From assembly GCA_016869215.1 (NCBI GenBank), contig VGEP01000008.1:93209-157208 (forward strand): a stretch of DNA of 64,000 bases. Direction: 5' to 3'. The notes under the pieces were generated by a model that had not been told where the DNA came from, made no database searches, and worked only from the letters and a program-made list of their open reading frames with translations. This document shows positions 25,560 to 34,470 of this stretch, piece after piece. Both the position numbers and the translations under genes were made by a program. Source of the stretch: Alphaproteobacteria bacterium. GTDB taxonomy: Bacteria > Pseudomonadota > Alphaproteobacteria > Rhizobiales > Xanthobacteraceae. How positions within the stretch are numbered: the stretch's first letter is position 1; the number at the start of each line of letters is the position of its first letter.

Positions 25560-27248
25560 ATGAACGTCGAAGCCAAAATCTCCGCCCCGTCCTACACGCT
25601 GCACGTCGAGCGCGACGTCGACGTGCCGATGCGCGATGCCGCGCGCCTCAAGGCCGACGTGTTCCGGCCGAAGGAGACGGGCAAATTCCCAGCGATCCTC
25701 AATCTCGGGCCGTACCAGAAGGACAAGCTCTGGGTCGTGCCGCCGAATCTGGAGGAGAAGCCCAATCCCCTGATGAACTGGGAGACGGTGAACCCGGAAT
25801 GGTGGGTGCCGCGCGGCTATGCCTGCGTGCGCGTCGACGGCCGCGGCAGCGGCCAATCGCCGGGCCAGTGCGAGCCGTGGTCGCTCGCCGAAGCCATCGA
25901 CTTCTACGACGCCATCGAGTGGGCCGCGGCGCAGCCGTGGTGCAACGGCAAGGTCGGCCTGTCGGGCATTTCCTACTACGCCATCAACCAGTGGTTCGTC
26001 GCCAATCTCCAGCCGCCGTCGCTGAAGGCGATCGTGCCCTGGGAAGGCTTCGCCGACATCTACCGCGACGCGCTCTACCACGGCGGCATCCTGAGCGTGT
26101 TCATGACCAACTGGTTCACCGCGCACCTGCTGCACCACACGCAGGGCCGCGCCTCGCAGCACCTGCCGGACGGCTGGGCCGTCAACACCATGTGGACCTG
26201 GTTGCACAACAACCTCGACAGCGGCGCATTGCGCGGCGCGCAGGCGCAGTGGGACCGCATCGTCGTGCCGATGCTCTCGGTCGGGAACTGGACCGGCTTC
26301 GGCCTGCACCTGCGCGGCAACACCGAGGCCTTCGCGCGCGCGGCGTCGAAGCACAAGAAGCTCCGAATCCAGAACGGCAGCCACGTGCATCCGTTCTACA
26401 CCGAGGAAGGCCGGCGCGATCAGATCCGCTTCTTCGATTACTGGCTCAAGGGCATCGACAACGGCGTGATGGACGAGCCGCCGGTCAAGCTCGCAATCCG
26501 CAAGGGCAAGGACGAGATCGAGTGGCGCTTCGAGAACGAATGGCCGCTGGCGCGTACGCAATGGACCAAATTCTACTTTGACATCTCAAAGGCAGCCGAC
26601 GGCAAGGAGCCGCGCATGGGCGCGCTCGTGCGCGAGAAGCCCGCGAAGGCATCGTCCTGCACCTATCCCGCGTTCAACCTGGGCACCATGGGCTCGACAT
26701 CCGCCGCGTCGTCGCAGGTGATGGGCGGCGGCATCAAACCCGGCATGGGCATCGCGCTGGAGACGCCGCCGCTCACGGCAGACATCGAGATCACCGGCCC
26801 GCTCGCCGCGAGCTTCTACGTGTCGAGCGAGAGCGAGGACCTGGACCTGTTCCTCACGCTGCGCAACTTCGACGCCGACGGCAACGAGATCATGGAAACC
26901 GGCCAGCAGGGCTCGCCGGTGCCGGTCGCAAAGGGCTGGCTGCGCGCCTCGCACCGCGAACTCGACGAATCGCTGTCGCTTCCATACCGGCCGTATCACA
27001 AACACACTCGGCGGCAGTTCCTGAAGCCCGGCGAGATCGTGAAGGTCGACGTCGAAATCTGGCCGACCTCGATGACCTTCAGGAAAGGCCACCGCATCCG
27101 GCTCGACGTGCAGCCGCGCGACGGTACCGGATCGCAGGGCTACATGCACTACCACGCCGACTACAACACCGGGACCAACACGGTGTACGCGGGCGGGGAG
27201 TACGAGTCGTATCTGCTGTTGCCGGTGATTCCGAAGGCCAGCGAGTAG
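25560..27248 (+). CDS. CocE/NonD (X-Pro dipeptidyl-peptidase-like) hydrolase
   Basis: A 562-residue alpha/beta hydrolase of the CocE/NonD family. Residues 1-310 form the hydrolase domain with the nucleophile in VGLSGISYYAINQW (Ser138, aligned with the GYS elbow of the family). A C-terminal jelly-roll domain (about 340-560) contains GPLAASFYVSSESEDLDLFL and RIRLDVQPRD, typical of the X-Pro dipeptidyl-peptidase C-terminal region. Family members cleave esters or N-terminal dipeptides. No signal peptide is present, so it is cytoplasmic. It sits between a Bug receptor gene and the TctBA permease genes, which suggests it works on the imported compound. Start ATG 25560; TAG stop. Confidence 0.9.
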   Translation: MNVEAKISAPSYTLHVERDVDVPMRDAARLKADVFRPKETGKFPAILNLGPYQKDKLWVVPPNLEEKPNPLMNWETVNPEWWVPRGYACVRVDGRGSGQSPGQCEPWSLAEAIDFYDAIEWAAAQPWCNGKVGLSGISYYAINQWFVANLQPPSLKAIVPWEGFADIYRDALYHGGILSVFMTNWFTAHLLHHTQGRASQHLPDGWAVNTMWTWLHNNLDSGALRGAQAQWDRIVVPMLSVGNWTGFGLHLRGNTEAFARAASKHKKLRIQNGSHVHPFYTEEGRRDQIRFFDYWLKGIDNGVMDEPPVKLAIRKGKDEIEWRFENEWPLARTQWTKFYFDISKAADGKEPRMGALVREKPAKASSCTYPAFNLGTMGSTSAASSQVMGGGIKPGMGIALETPPLTADIEITGPLAASFYVSSESEDLDLFLTLRNFDADGNEIMETGQQGSPVPVAKGWLRASHRELDESLSLPYRPYHKHTRRQFLKPGEIVKVDVEIWPTSMTFRKGHRIRLDVQPRDGTGSQGYMHYHADYNTGTNTVYAGGEYESYLLLPVIPKASE

Positions 27249-27273
27249 CCGATGTCGCGTCGCTACATTCTCG

Positions 27274-27376
27274 GTCATCACCGGGCCGGCGCGAAGCGCC
27301 GGGACCCGGTGATCTCGATTCACAGGTGCAACTGTGCGTCCCTTATCGAGATCGCCGGGACAAGCCCGGCGATGAC
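27274..27376. repeat. palindromic intergenic repeat, family B copy 1
   Basis: A pair of hairpins: an outer GTCATCACCGGG...CCCGGTGAT stem and a second stem CGCCGGGACAAGCCCGGCG, joined by a link containing CTCGAT and ATCGAG. Copies 2 (41199-41285) and 3 (46308-46394) have the same two-hairpin layout with the same ATCGAGAT junction. It lies between the CocE gene and tctB. No coding capacity. Confidence 0.8.
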
Positions 27377-27397
27377 GACCGTGTCTGAGGAGAGGGG

Positions 27398-27895
27398 TTG
27401 GCCTTGAGCGATAGTCATCACTCGCCAACCGCCGCCTCCCCCTGGCACCTCCTCGCCCGCACCGACGTGCTCGCGGGCCTGCTCTTCATCGCCATCGCCG
27501 TCTTCGGCCTTTGGGTGTCGCGCCATTATCCGGTCGGCACCGCGCTGCGCATGAACACCGGCTATGTGCCGCGGCTGCTGTGCTGGATGCTGCTCGGCCT
27601 CGGCGTCATCGTCGCTGTGCAGGGCCTGCGAAGCGGCGCGCCGACGATCAAGCCGCTGCATGCGGCCTGGCGCGCGGTGCTGTCGGTGACCGCGGCATTG
27701 CTGGCGTTCGCTTTCGCGGTCGAGCGGCTCGGCCTGGTGCTCGCCATTGTCCTGCTGGTCGGCATCGGCTCGTTCGCCACCAGCACGCTGAGGCCGCTGG
27801 AGACCGCGGCGGCCGCCGCCGTGCTGATCGTGATGACATGGTCGATCTTCATCCTCGGACTGGGGCTGACCATCCCGGTCTGGCCGGTGTGGTGA
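27398..27895 (+). CDS. tctB: tripartite tricarboxylate transporter small subunit TctB
   Basis: A 165-residue membrane protein with four hydrophobic helices: VLAGLLFIAIAVFGLWVSRH, the LLCWMLLGLGVIVAVQGL segment, a third around LSVTAALLAFAFAV with LAIVLLVGIGSF, and a final AAVLIVMTWSIFILGLGL. The motif GTALRMNTGYVPRLL before helix 2 is characteristic of TctB (the G-x-G-x-FP position). It is the small membrane partner of TctA. The start is TTG 27398 with GAGGAGAGGGG just upstream; no ATG/GTG fits better. The tctA ATG follows 4 bp after the stop. Confidence 0.9.
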   Translation: MALSDSHHSPTAASPWHLLARTDVLAGLLFIAIAVFGLWVSRHYPVGTALRMNTGYVPRLLCWMLLGLGVIVAVQGLRSGAPTIKPLHAAWRAVLSVTAALLAFAFAVERLGLVLAIVLLVGIGSFATSTLRPLETAAAAAVLIVMTWSIFILGLGLTIPVWPVW

Positions 27896-27899
27896 CGCG

Positions 27900-29405
27900 A
27901 TGGAGTTCTTCTCCAATCTCGCCATCGGCTTCGGCGTCGCGCTCACGCCGGCGAACCTCGCCTTCGCGTTCCTCGGCGCCATGGTCGGCACGCTGATCGG
28001 CGTGCTGCCCGGCATCGGTCCGATCGCCACCATCGCGATGCTGCTTCCGCTGACGTTCCATCTCGAGCCGGTGTCCGGACTGATCATGCTCGCCGGCATT
28101 TTCTACGGCGCGCAGTATGGCGGCTCGACCACCGCGATCCTGGTAAACCTGCCCGGCGAAACCTCCTCGGTCGTGACCTGCATCGACGGTCACCAGATGG
28201 CGCGCCAGGGGCGCGCGGGCGCGGCGCTGGCCGCCGCGGCGCTCGGCTCGTTCTTCGCCGGCTGCGTCGCGACCGCCTTGATCGCGGGCTTCGCGCCGCC
28301 GCTGGCCCGCGTCGGCCAGTCGTTCGGTGCGCCGGAGTATTTCTCGCTGATGGTGCTGGGCCTTGTCGCCGCCGTGGTGCTGGCGCACGGCTCGGTGATC
28401 AAGGCCATCGCCATGATCGTGCTCGGCCTGCTGATCGGGCTCGTCGGCACCGACGGCAACACCGGCGGGCAACGATTTACCTTCGGCATCCGCGAACTGA
28501 CCGACGGCATCGACGTCGCCACCATCGCCATCGGCGTGTTCGGCCTCGGCGAAATCATCTCCAACCTGTCGCGGCCGGAGGAGCAGCGTTCGCTGCTGGT
28601 CCAGCGTATTTCGCGGCTGTGGCCGACCGGAGACGACTTTCGGCGCATGGTGCCTGCGGTTCTGCGCGGCACCGCGCTCGGCTCGGTGCTCGGCGTCCTG
28701 CCGGGCGGCGGCGCGACCTTGAGCGCGTTCGCGGCCTACGCCGCCGAGAAGAAGTCTTCGCGTGACCCGTCGCGCTTCGGCCAGGGCGCGATCGAGGGCG
28801 TGGCGGGGCCGGAATCCGCCAACAACGCCGGCGCGCAGACCTCGTTCATCCCGATGCTGACGCTCGGCATTCCCGGCAACGCGGTGATGGCGCTGATGAT
28901 CGGCGCTCTCACCATCCACGGCATCCAGCCCGGCCCGCAGATCATGACCGAACGGCCCGGCCTGTTCTGGGGCATGATCGCGTCGATGTGGATCGGCAAT
29001 TTGATGCTGGTCGTCATCAACCTGCCGCTGATCGGCATCTGGGTGCAGCTGCTTCGCGTGCCCTACCGCTTCCTCTATCTCGCGATCCTGTTGTTCTGCG
29101 CCATCGGCGTTTACACCGTGAACAACGCCGCCTCCGCGGTGATGCTGGCGGCGTTCTTCGGCGTGGTCGGCTTCGTGCTGTGGCGGCTCGACTGCGAGCC
29201 GGCGCCGATGATTCTCGGCTTCGTGCTCGGCCCGCTGATGGAGGAGAACCTGCGCCGCGCCATGAAGATCTCCGGCGGCGACCCGATGATCTTCATCGAC
29301 CGCAAGATCAGCCTTGGGCTGCTGGTCGCGGCGGGCATTTTGCTGGTGCTGGTCGCGCTGCCCGCGATCCGCGGCAAGCGCGAGGTGGTGTTCAAAGAAA
29401 ACTGA
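27900..29405 (+). CDS. tctA: tripartite tricarboxylate transporter large subunit TctA
   Basis: A 501-residue polytopic inner-membrane protein with 11-12 helices. The TctA signatures are obvious: GVLPGIGPIATIAMLLPLTF near residue 35, AGIFYGAQYGGSTTAILVNL near residue 66, and the second-half counterpart LGVLPGGGATLSAFAAYAAE with FIPMLTLGIPGNAVMALMIG. It forms the sodium- or proton-coupled permease with TctB, fed by a periplasmic TctC/Bug receptor. This is the only TctA gene in the window, against eight receptor genes. It is 4 bp downstream of tctB. Confidence 0.95.
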   Translation: MEFFSNLAIGFGVALTPANLAFAFLGAMVGTLIGVLPGIGPIATIAMLLPLTFHLEPVSGLIMLAGIFYGAQYGGSTTAILVNLPGETSSVVTCIDGHQMARQGRAGAALAAAALGSFFAGCVATALIAGFAPPLARVGQSFGAPEYFSLMVLGLVAAVVLAHGSVIKAIAMIVLGLLIGLVGTDGNTGGQRFTFGIRELTDGIDVATIAIGVFGLGEIISNLSRPEEQRSLLVQRISRLWPTGDDFRRMVPAVLRGTALGSVLGVLPGGGATLSAFAAYAAEKKSSRDPSRFGQGAIEGVAGPESANNAGAQTSFIPMLTLGIPGNAVMALMIGALTIHGIQPGPQIMTERPGLFWGMIASMWIGNLMLVVINLPLIGIWVQLLRVPYRFLYLAILLFCAIGVYTVNNAASAVMLAAFFGVVGFVLWRLDCEPAPMILGFVLGPLMEENLRRAMKISGGDPMIFIDRKISLGLLVAAGILLVLVALPAIRGKREVVFKEN

Positions 29406-29447
29406 CCGCGGAGTATCGTTCTGCCGGGCCGCTGCGGAGCCGCGATC

Positions 29448-30155
29448 GTGTTTCTCGTCATCCTGTGGGCATTGGTGGGGCTGGTGGCCGGAGGAATGGC
29501 CGGCGGCGCGCTGGCCGACGCCGCCGCCAATCATCGCGGCGACATTGGCGCACTTTTTGGCGGCCTGCTGATCGGCTCCATGTTCGGAGCCCTTGGTGGC
29601 GGCGCCTTCGGCCTGTGGCTCGCGCGGACATCCGCAGGCGACAAGCGCAAGTTGAGGTTGATCCGCGCCGGGTCGCTGATCGGGATCGTCGTCCTGGTGC
29701 TGGGCATCGTCGCTTTCGAGGTAATCCGCGAGAATATCGCCAGCAGCAATGCGATCCGTGTTGACCGCACAGGCATCGACCTGGTGTACGAGATACGGCT
29801 TCCGGCGGACGTAGCATTGCCATCCAAAGAGGATGACATTCAGATCGAACTCCGTGCCTCGCGCGATACAGCAAAGCATGCGGCCCGAATTATGCGCCGC
29901 GATGGCGACCGTGCGGTGCTGGCCGGCAAGTTCAGGCTTTATCGTGTTGCGCCTGAACGTGTGATCGCATTGCATCTCGGTACGGGCCCAATCTACCTCT
30001 TCACCACGCGATTGCCGGAGCGGCCGGAGAGCCATCCCGACCGGATGAGTGACTGGTATCCCGTGGACCGGGTCGAGGAGAGTATGCGGGCCAAGCCGGC
30101 GCGCGCTCCGCTGCCTGCGGAACGGTTCGAAATCCGGTACACCTCGATCCACTAG
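29448..30155 (+). CDS. hypothetical membrane protein with C-terminal soluble domain
   Basis: A 235-residue protein I do not recognise. The first 105 residues hold three membrane segments: FLVILWALVGLVAGGMAGGA, LFGGLLIGSMFGALGGGAFG and SLIGIVVLVLGIVAFEVI, the first two very Gly-rich. Residues 110-235 form a soluble beta-rich domain (VYEIRLPADVALPSKEDDIQ and onwards). By charge distribution this domain is probably periplasmic. The start is GTG 29448 with GGAG 8 bases upstream. It follows tctA by 42 bp on the same strand but does not belong to the transporter family, so cotranscription may be accidental. GC and codon use match the neighbours. No function assigned. Confidence 0.75.
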   Translation: MFLVILWALVGLVAGGMAGGALADAAANHRGDIGALFGGLLIGSMFGALGGGAFGLWLARTSAGDKRKLRLIRAGSLIGIVVLVLGIVAFEVIRENIASSNAIRVDRTGIDLVYEIRLPADVALPSKEDDIQIELRASRDTAKHAARIMRRDGDRAVLAGKFRLYRVAPERVIALHLGTGPIYLFTTRLPERPESHPDRMSDWYPVDRVEESMRAKPARAPLPAERFEIRYTSIH

Positions 30156-30282
30156 CTGCGGCCGGGCGGCCGCCCGATACGGCCGACGATCCATCCCGGT
30201 TTACTGAAAACCGTGTAATATCAATGGCCCGCCCGGACCCGGGCTGGCGCCGTCGAGGCTCCGCTGGCATAGACTTGCGCCC

Positions 30283-33200
30283 ATGGCCCAGACCCAGTCG
30301 CTGTTCTTCTCCCGCCGTTTCGCACCGCTGTTCTGGACGCAGTTTTTCTCGGCGTTCAGCGACAACTTTCTGAAGAACGCATTGGTCTTCCTGATCCTGT
30401 TCAAGATCGGCGGCTCGGGTGCGGAGTCTCTGATCACGCTCGCGGCCGCCATCTTCATCGCGCCGTACTTCTTCCTGTCCGCGCTCGGCGGCGAGATGGC
30501 CGACCGCTTCGACAAGGCCGCGGTCGCACAACGGCTCAAGCTCGTGGAGATCGGCATCGCGCTGATCGCGATCACGGGCTTTGTCTTGCATTCGGTGCCG
30601 GTCCTGTTTGCCGCGCTGTTCGGCTTCGGCGTCATCGGCTCGCTGTTCGGACCGATCAAGTACGGCATCCTGCCGGACCTCCTGCCGCGCTCCGAACTGC
30701 CCGCCGCCAACGCACTGGTCGAAGGCGCCACCTTCATCGCCATCCTGCTCGGCACCATCGTCGGCGGGCTCGCCGCGAAGGACGGCGGCGACCCGGCGTC
30801 GTTCGCGGGACTGATGCTGGTGTTCGCGCTGCTGTGCTGGGGCTCCTCGCTGTTTATCCCGCGGGTCGGCTCCGGCGCCCCGAACCTAAGGATCGATCCC
30901 AACATCGCCGCGTCGACCGTCAGGCTGCTGAAGCACCTGCGCGCCGACCGGCGCATCTGGTGGGGCGCGCTGGTGACGAGCTGGTTCTGGCTGGTCGGTG
31001 CCATCGTGCTGTCGCTCTTGCCGCCGCTGGTGAAGTCGGTGCTCGGCGGCACCGAAGAAGTGGTCACGGTGTTCCTCGCGGTGTTCTCGGTCGCGGTCGC
31101 GGTCGGCTCGGGCCTCGCCGCCTGGCTCGCCGCCGGCCGCATCGTGATCCTGCCGACGCTGCTCGGCGCAGTTCTGCTTGCAGCGTTCGCCGCCGATCTC
31201 GGCTTCGCCACCTACGGCGCGCCGCTGGCGCTCGCGCCCAAGGGCGTGAGCGAAGTGTTCGGATCGGCGCTCGGCATCCGCGTCACCGTCGACCTCGCCG
31301 GCCTCGCCATCGCCGGCGGCCTCTACATCGTGCCGACCTTCGCCGCGGTGCAGGCCTGGGCCGGCGCCGACCGCCGCGCCCGCACCGTCGCCGGCGTCAA
31401 CGTGCTCAACGCCGCCTTCATGGTCGGCGGCACGGTCGCGATCGCAGCAATGCAGGCGTTCGGCGTCACCACGCCCACCTTGTTCATCGCGATCGGCGTC
31501 GCAACGCTGATCGTCGCCATCACCATCGCCAAGACCATGCCGGCCAATCCGATGATGGACTTCCTGTCGATCGTGTTCCGCGCGCTGTATCGCGTCGAGA
31601 TCAAGGGCGTCGAGAACCTTCTCAACGCCGGGCCGAACCCGATCATCGCGCTCAACCACGTGAGCTTCCTCGACGCGGCGCTGGCGCTGTCGCTGCTGCC
31701 GAAGGACCCGGTGTTCGCCATCGACAGCGCCATGGCGCAGAACTGGTGGGTGAAGCCGTTCCTGCGCTTCACCCGCGCCATGCCGCTCGACCCGACCAAG
31801 CCGATGGCGACGCGCACGCTGATCAACGCCGTCAAAGGCGGCGAACCGCTGATCATCTTCCCGGAGGGCCGCATCACCGTCACCGGCAGCCTGATGAAGA
31901 TCTACGATGGCGCGGGACTGATCGCCGACAAGACCGGCGCCTTCGTGGTGCCGGTGCGGCTCGAAGGCCTCGAATACACGCCGTTCACGCGGCTCTCGAA
32001 ACATCAGGTGAAGCGGCGCTGGTTCCCCAAGGTCACGGTCACGATCCTCGAACCGGTGAAGCTCACGGTCGACGATGCGCTCAAGGGCAAGCACCGCCGC
32101 ATGGCCGCGGGAGCCGCGCTCTACGAGATCATGTCCAATCTCGTCTACCGCACCACCTCCATCGAGCGCACCGTGCCCGAAGCCTTGCTCCAGGCCGCCG
32201 AAATCCACGGCATGAACCGCGTCGCGGTCGAGGACCCGCTGGCGGGGCCGCTCAGCTACCGCAAGCTGCTGCTCGGCATGCGCATTCTCGGCGAAAAGCT
32301 GATGCCGCTCGCGCCGGAAGGCGCGGCCATCGGCGTCATGCTGCCGAACGCGAACGGCGCCGCGGTGACGCTGATGGCGCTGATGTCGGCAGGCCGCGTG
32401 CCGGCGATGATCAACTTCACCGCCGGCGTGACCAACGTGCTGGCCGCCTGCCGCGCCGCCAAGGTCGACACCATCCTGACCTCGCGCGCCTTCATCGAGA
32501 AGGGCCGGCTCGAAGGGCTGATCGCGGGAATTCAGAACGACATCAAGATCGTCTATCTCGACGACATCCGCCCCACCATCACGCTCGGCGACAAGCTGCG
32601 CGGCATGTGGAACTCGAAGAAGCTCATCGTCGACCGCAAGCCAGGCGACTGGGCGGCGATCCTGTTCACCTCCGGCTCGGAAGGCACGCCGAAGGGCGTC
32701 GTCCTCTCCCACCGCAACATGCTGGCGAACGCCGCACAGGCCGCGGCGCGCATCGACTTCGGACGGCAGGACAAGGTGTTCAATGTGCTGCCGGTGTTCC
32801 ACTCTTTCGGACTGACGGTTGGATTGATCCTGCCGCTCGTCTCCGGCGTGCGCATCTATCTCTATCCGTCGCCGCTGCACTACCGCATCGTGCCGGAGCT
32901 GGTGTACGGCGTGAACGCCACCATCCTGTTCGGCACCGACACGTTCCTCAACGGCTACGCCCGCTCCGCGCACGCCTACGACTTCCGCTCGCTGCGCTAC
33001 ATTCTGGCCGGCGCCGAGCCGGTGAAGGACTCCACGCGCCGCACCTACCTGGAGAAGTTCGGCCTTCGCATCCTCGAAGGCTACGGCGTCACCGAGACTG
33101 CGCCGGCGCTCGCGCTCAACACGCCGATGTTCAACCGGTTCGGCACCGTCGGGCGGCTGCTGCCCGGCATGGAGGCGCGGCTGGAGACAGTCGAGGGCGT

Positions 33201-33708
33201 CGACGAGGGCGGCCGGCTCTACGTCAAGGGCCCGAACGTCATGCTCGGCTATCTGCGCGTCGAGAATCCCGGCGTGCTGGAGCCGCCGCCGGAAGGCTGG
33301 CACGACACCGGCGACATCGTCACCATCGACAAGCAGGGCTTCATCGCGATCAAGGGCCGCGCCAAGCGCTTTGCCAAGATCGCGGGCGAGATGGTGTCGT
33401 TCGCCGCCGTCGAGGCCATTGCCGGGGAACTCTGGCCCGACGCACTGTCGGCTGTCGCCTCCGTGCCCGACGCGCGCAAGGGCGAGCGCCTGATCATGCT
33501 GACGTCGAAGAAGGACGCAAACCGTTCCGAGTTCATGGCGTTTGCGCGCTCGCGCGGCGCGTCGGAAATCATGGCGCCGGCGGAGATCGTCTACATGGAG
33601 AAGATGCCGATCCTCGGCACCGGCAAGATCGACAACATGACGGTGACGAAGCTCGTCAAGGAGCGGTTCGCCGCCGCGCCCGCGCCGCAGGCCGCGGTGG
33701 TGGCGTAG
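30283..33708 (+). CDS. aas: fused LplT-Aas: MFS lysophospholipid flippase / acyltransferase / acyl-ACP synthetase
   Basis: A 1141-residue three-domain protein. Residues 1-410 are an MFS transporter related to LplT (FSDNFLKNALVFLILF at the start). Residues about 430-640 are a PlsC-type acyltransferase with the NHVSFLD (H-x4-D) motif near residue 457 and FPEGR near 527. Residues about 670-1130 are an AMP-forming acyl-ACP synthetase with FTSGSEGTPKGVVLSH near 795, GYGVTETAP near 932, HDTGD near 1006 and the C-terminal Lys in GTGKIDNM near 1113. Together these flip lysophosphatidylethanolamine inward and re-acylate it. The fused form is common in alphaproteobacteria, while E. coli has separate lplT and aas. 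All catalytic motifs look intact. Confidence 0.95.
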   Translation: MAQTQSLFFSRRFAPLFWTQFFSAFSDNFLKNALVFLILFKIGGSGAESLITLAAAIFIAPYFFLSALGGEMADRFDKAAVAQRLKLVEIGIALIAITGFVLHSVPVLFAALFGFGVIGSLFGPIKYGILPDLLPRSELPAANALVEGATFIAILLGTIVGGLAAKDGGDPASFAGLMLVFALLCWGSSLFIPRVGSGAPNLRIDPNIAASTVRLLKHLRADRRIWWGALVTSWFWLVGAIVLSLLPPLVKSVLGGTEEVVTVFLAVFSVAVAVGSGLAAWLAAGRIVILPTLLGAVLLAAFAADLGFATYGAPLALAPKGVSEVFGSALGIRVTVDLAGLAIAGGLYIVPTFAAVQAWAGADRRARTVAGVNVLNAAFMVGGTVAIAAMQAFGVTTPTLFIAIGVATLIVAITIAKTMPANPMMDFLSIVFRALYRVEIKGVENLLNAGPNPIIALNHVSFLDAALALSLLPKDPVFAIDSAMAQNWWVKPFLRFTRAMPLDPTKPMATRTLINAVKGGEPLIIFPEGRITVTGSLMKIYDGAGLIADKTGAFVVPVRLEGLEYTPFTRLSKHQVKRRWFPKVTVTILEPVKLTVDDALKGKHRRMAAGAALYEIMSNLVYRTTSIERTVPEALLQAAEIHGMNRVAVEDPLAGPLSYRKLLLGMRILGEKLMPLAPEGAAIGVMLPNANGAAVTLMALMSAGRVPAMINFTAGVTNVLAACRAAKVDTILTSRAFIEKGRLEGLIAGIQNDIKIVYLDDIRPTITLGDKLRGMWNSKKLIVDRKPGDWAAILFTSGSEGTPKGVVLSHRNMLANAAQAAARIDFGRQDKVFNVLPVFHSFGLTVGLILPLVSGVRIYLYPSPLHYRIVPELVYGVNATILFGTDTFLNGYARSAHAYDFRSLRYILAGAEPVKDSTRRTYLEKFGLRILEGYGVTETAPALALNTPMFNRFGTVGRLLPGMEARLETVEGVDEGGRLYVKGPNVMLGYLRVENPGVLEPPPEGWHDTGDIVTIDKQGFIAIKGRAKRFAKIAGEMVSFAAVEAIAGELWPDALSAVASVPDARKGERLIMLTSKKDANRSEFMAFARSRGASEIMAPAEIVYMEKMPILGTGKIDNMTVTKLVKERFAAAPAPQAAVVA

Positions 33709-33744
33709 CGACACCGCGCGATCGTTCTGATTTCGCGGTCCCAA

Positions 33745-33774
33745 TAAAAACCGGCGCACCGTGACGTGCGCCGG
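33745..33774 (-). terminator. Rho-independent terminator for the gene at 33804-34202
   Basis: On the minus strand a perfect 9-bp stem CCGGCGCAC / GTGCGCCGG with a 6-base loop (33751-33774) is followed by TTTTT (33750-33746). It lies 29 bp after the stop of the small exported protein gene, in the correct orientation. The plus strand has no T-run after the stem, so it is not an efficient terminator for aas. Confidence 0.85.
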
Positions 33775-33803
33775 AAGCCCTTCCCCAAGCCGATGGCCGA
33801 CGG

Positions 33804-34202
33804 TCAGCGGCCGCCGTTCTTGATCCGCACGGTGACGCGCTGGCCGTCGCGTGTGCTGGCGCGAACCGCCCGCGCGACGGGCGCGTCCGGATTGCGCGGC
33901 TTGTAGCCCGCGGGGTTGGCGATGGTCGGCTTCTTCGGCACCACCCGCACCTGCGCGTCCAGATTGCCGCTACGCGCCGTGCTCGAATCGCGCAGATCGC
34001 GGATCGCCTTGCCCGGCCGCGCGCTGACACGATCCGGCGTGCCTGCGCCCGGCGTTGCGCTGACCCGATCGGGCGCTCCGGCGCCCGGAACCGCGCCGAC
34101 GCGGGTCGGTTCGGCGGATGCCGGAGCGCCGCCGAGCGCGGCGCCTGCGGTAAAAAGGGTCCCAACCAGGGCGACGACGGCGAGGCTGTTTCGATATTTC
34201 AT
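33804..34202 (-). CDS. small exported hypothetical protein
   Basis: A 132-residue exported protein. ATG 34202 (GGAGC upstream) gives a signal peptide YRNSLAVVALVGTLFTAGAA with a cleavage region near APASAEP. The mature part starts with three similar units of about 12 residues (VGAVPGAGAPDRVS, then ATPGAGTPDRVS, then ARPGK), then a basic region ending in TVRIKNGGR. It is rich in Pro, Ala, Arg and Val and looks disordered. I do not recognise a family. A 40-residue upstream extension of the frame lies in the intergenic region and lacks a ribosome-binding site. It is monocistronic, closed by a clear terminator. Confidence 0.75.
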   Translation of the reverse strand: MKYRNSLAVVALVGTLFTAGAALGGAPASAEPTRVGAVPGAGAPDRVSATPGAGTPDRVSARPGKAIRDLRDSSTARSGNLDAQVRVVPKKPTIANPAGYKPRNPDAPVARAVRASTRDGQRVTVRIKNGGR

Positions 34203-34470
34203 GGACGTGCTCCATTCGTTGCTTGGGGCGAGAGCCGGGATGGCCTCGCGTGCTGCACAGATGGAGGCAAACGCCGCGGCGCTCCAGACGACTCGTGGTG
34301 CGGACGCCGTGAGAATCCGCATTATTAGTGCGATTTCAAAAGGTTATGAGTAGCGATTGCGCGGACAGGTGGCCCGGTCAAGGCGCAGACACGGCCCAAA
34401 CTCTACCAGTGGTACAGCGGCCCATCCGCAATCCGGAGCTGGGCGAGGCCCTGTTGGAGCGCGGCGGTTC

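Noticed and set aside
27849..30194. Long minus-strand open frame opposite tctA and the membrane protein gene.
   Set aside because: Antisense to an unmistakable TctA; composition (His/Asp/Gln/Arg) is that of a shadow frame.
30834..33764. Long alternative plus-strand frame overlapping the aas gene.
   Set aside because: Out of frame with the fused LplT-Aas protein, Arg-rich and without domains.
33751..33774. Stem-loop as the terminator of aas on the plus strand.
   Set aside because: No T-run follows on the plus strand; the T-run is on the minus side, so it serves the opposite gene.
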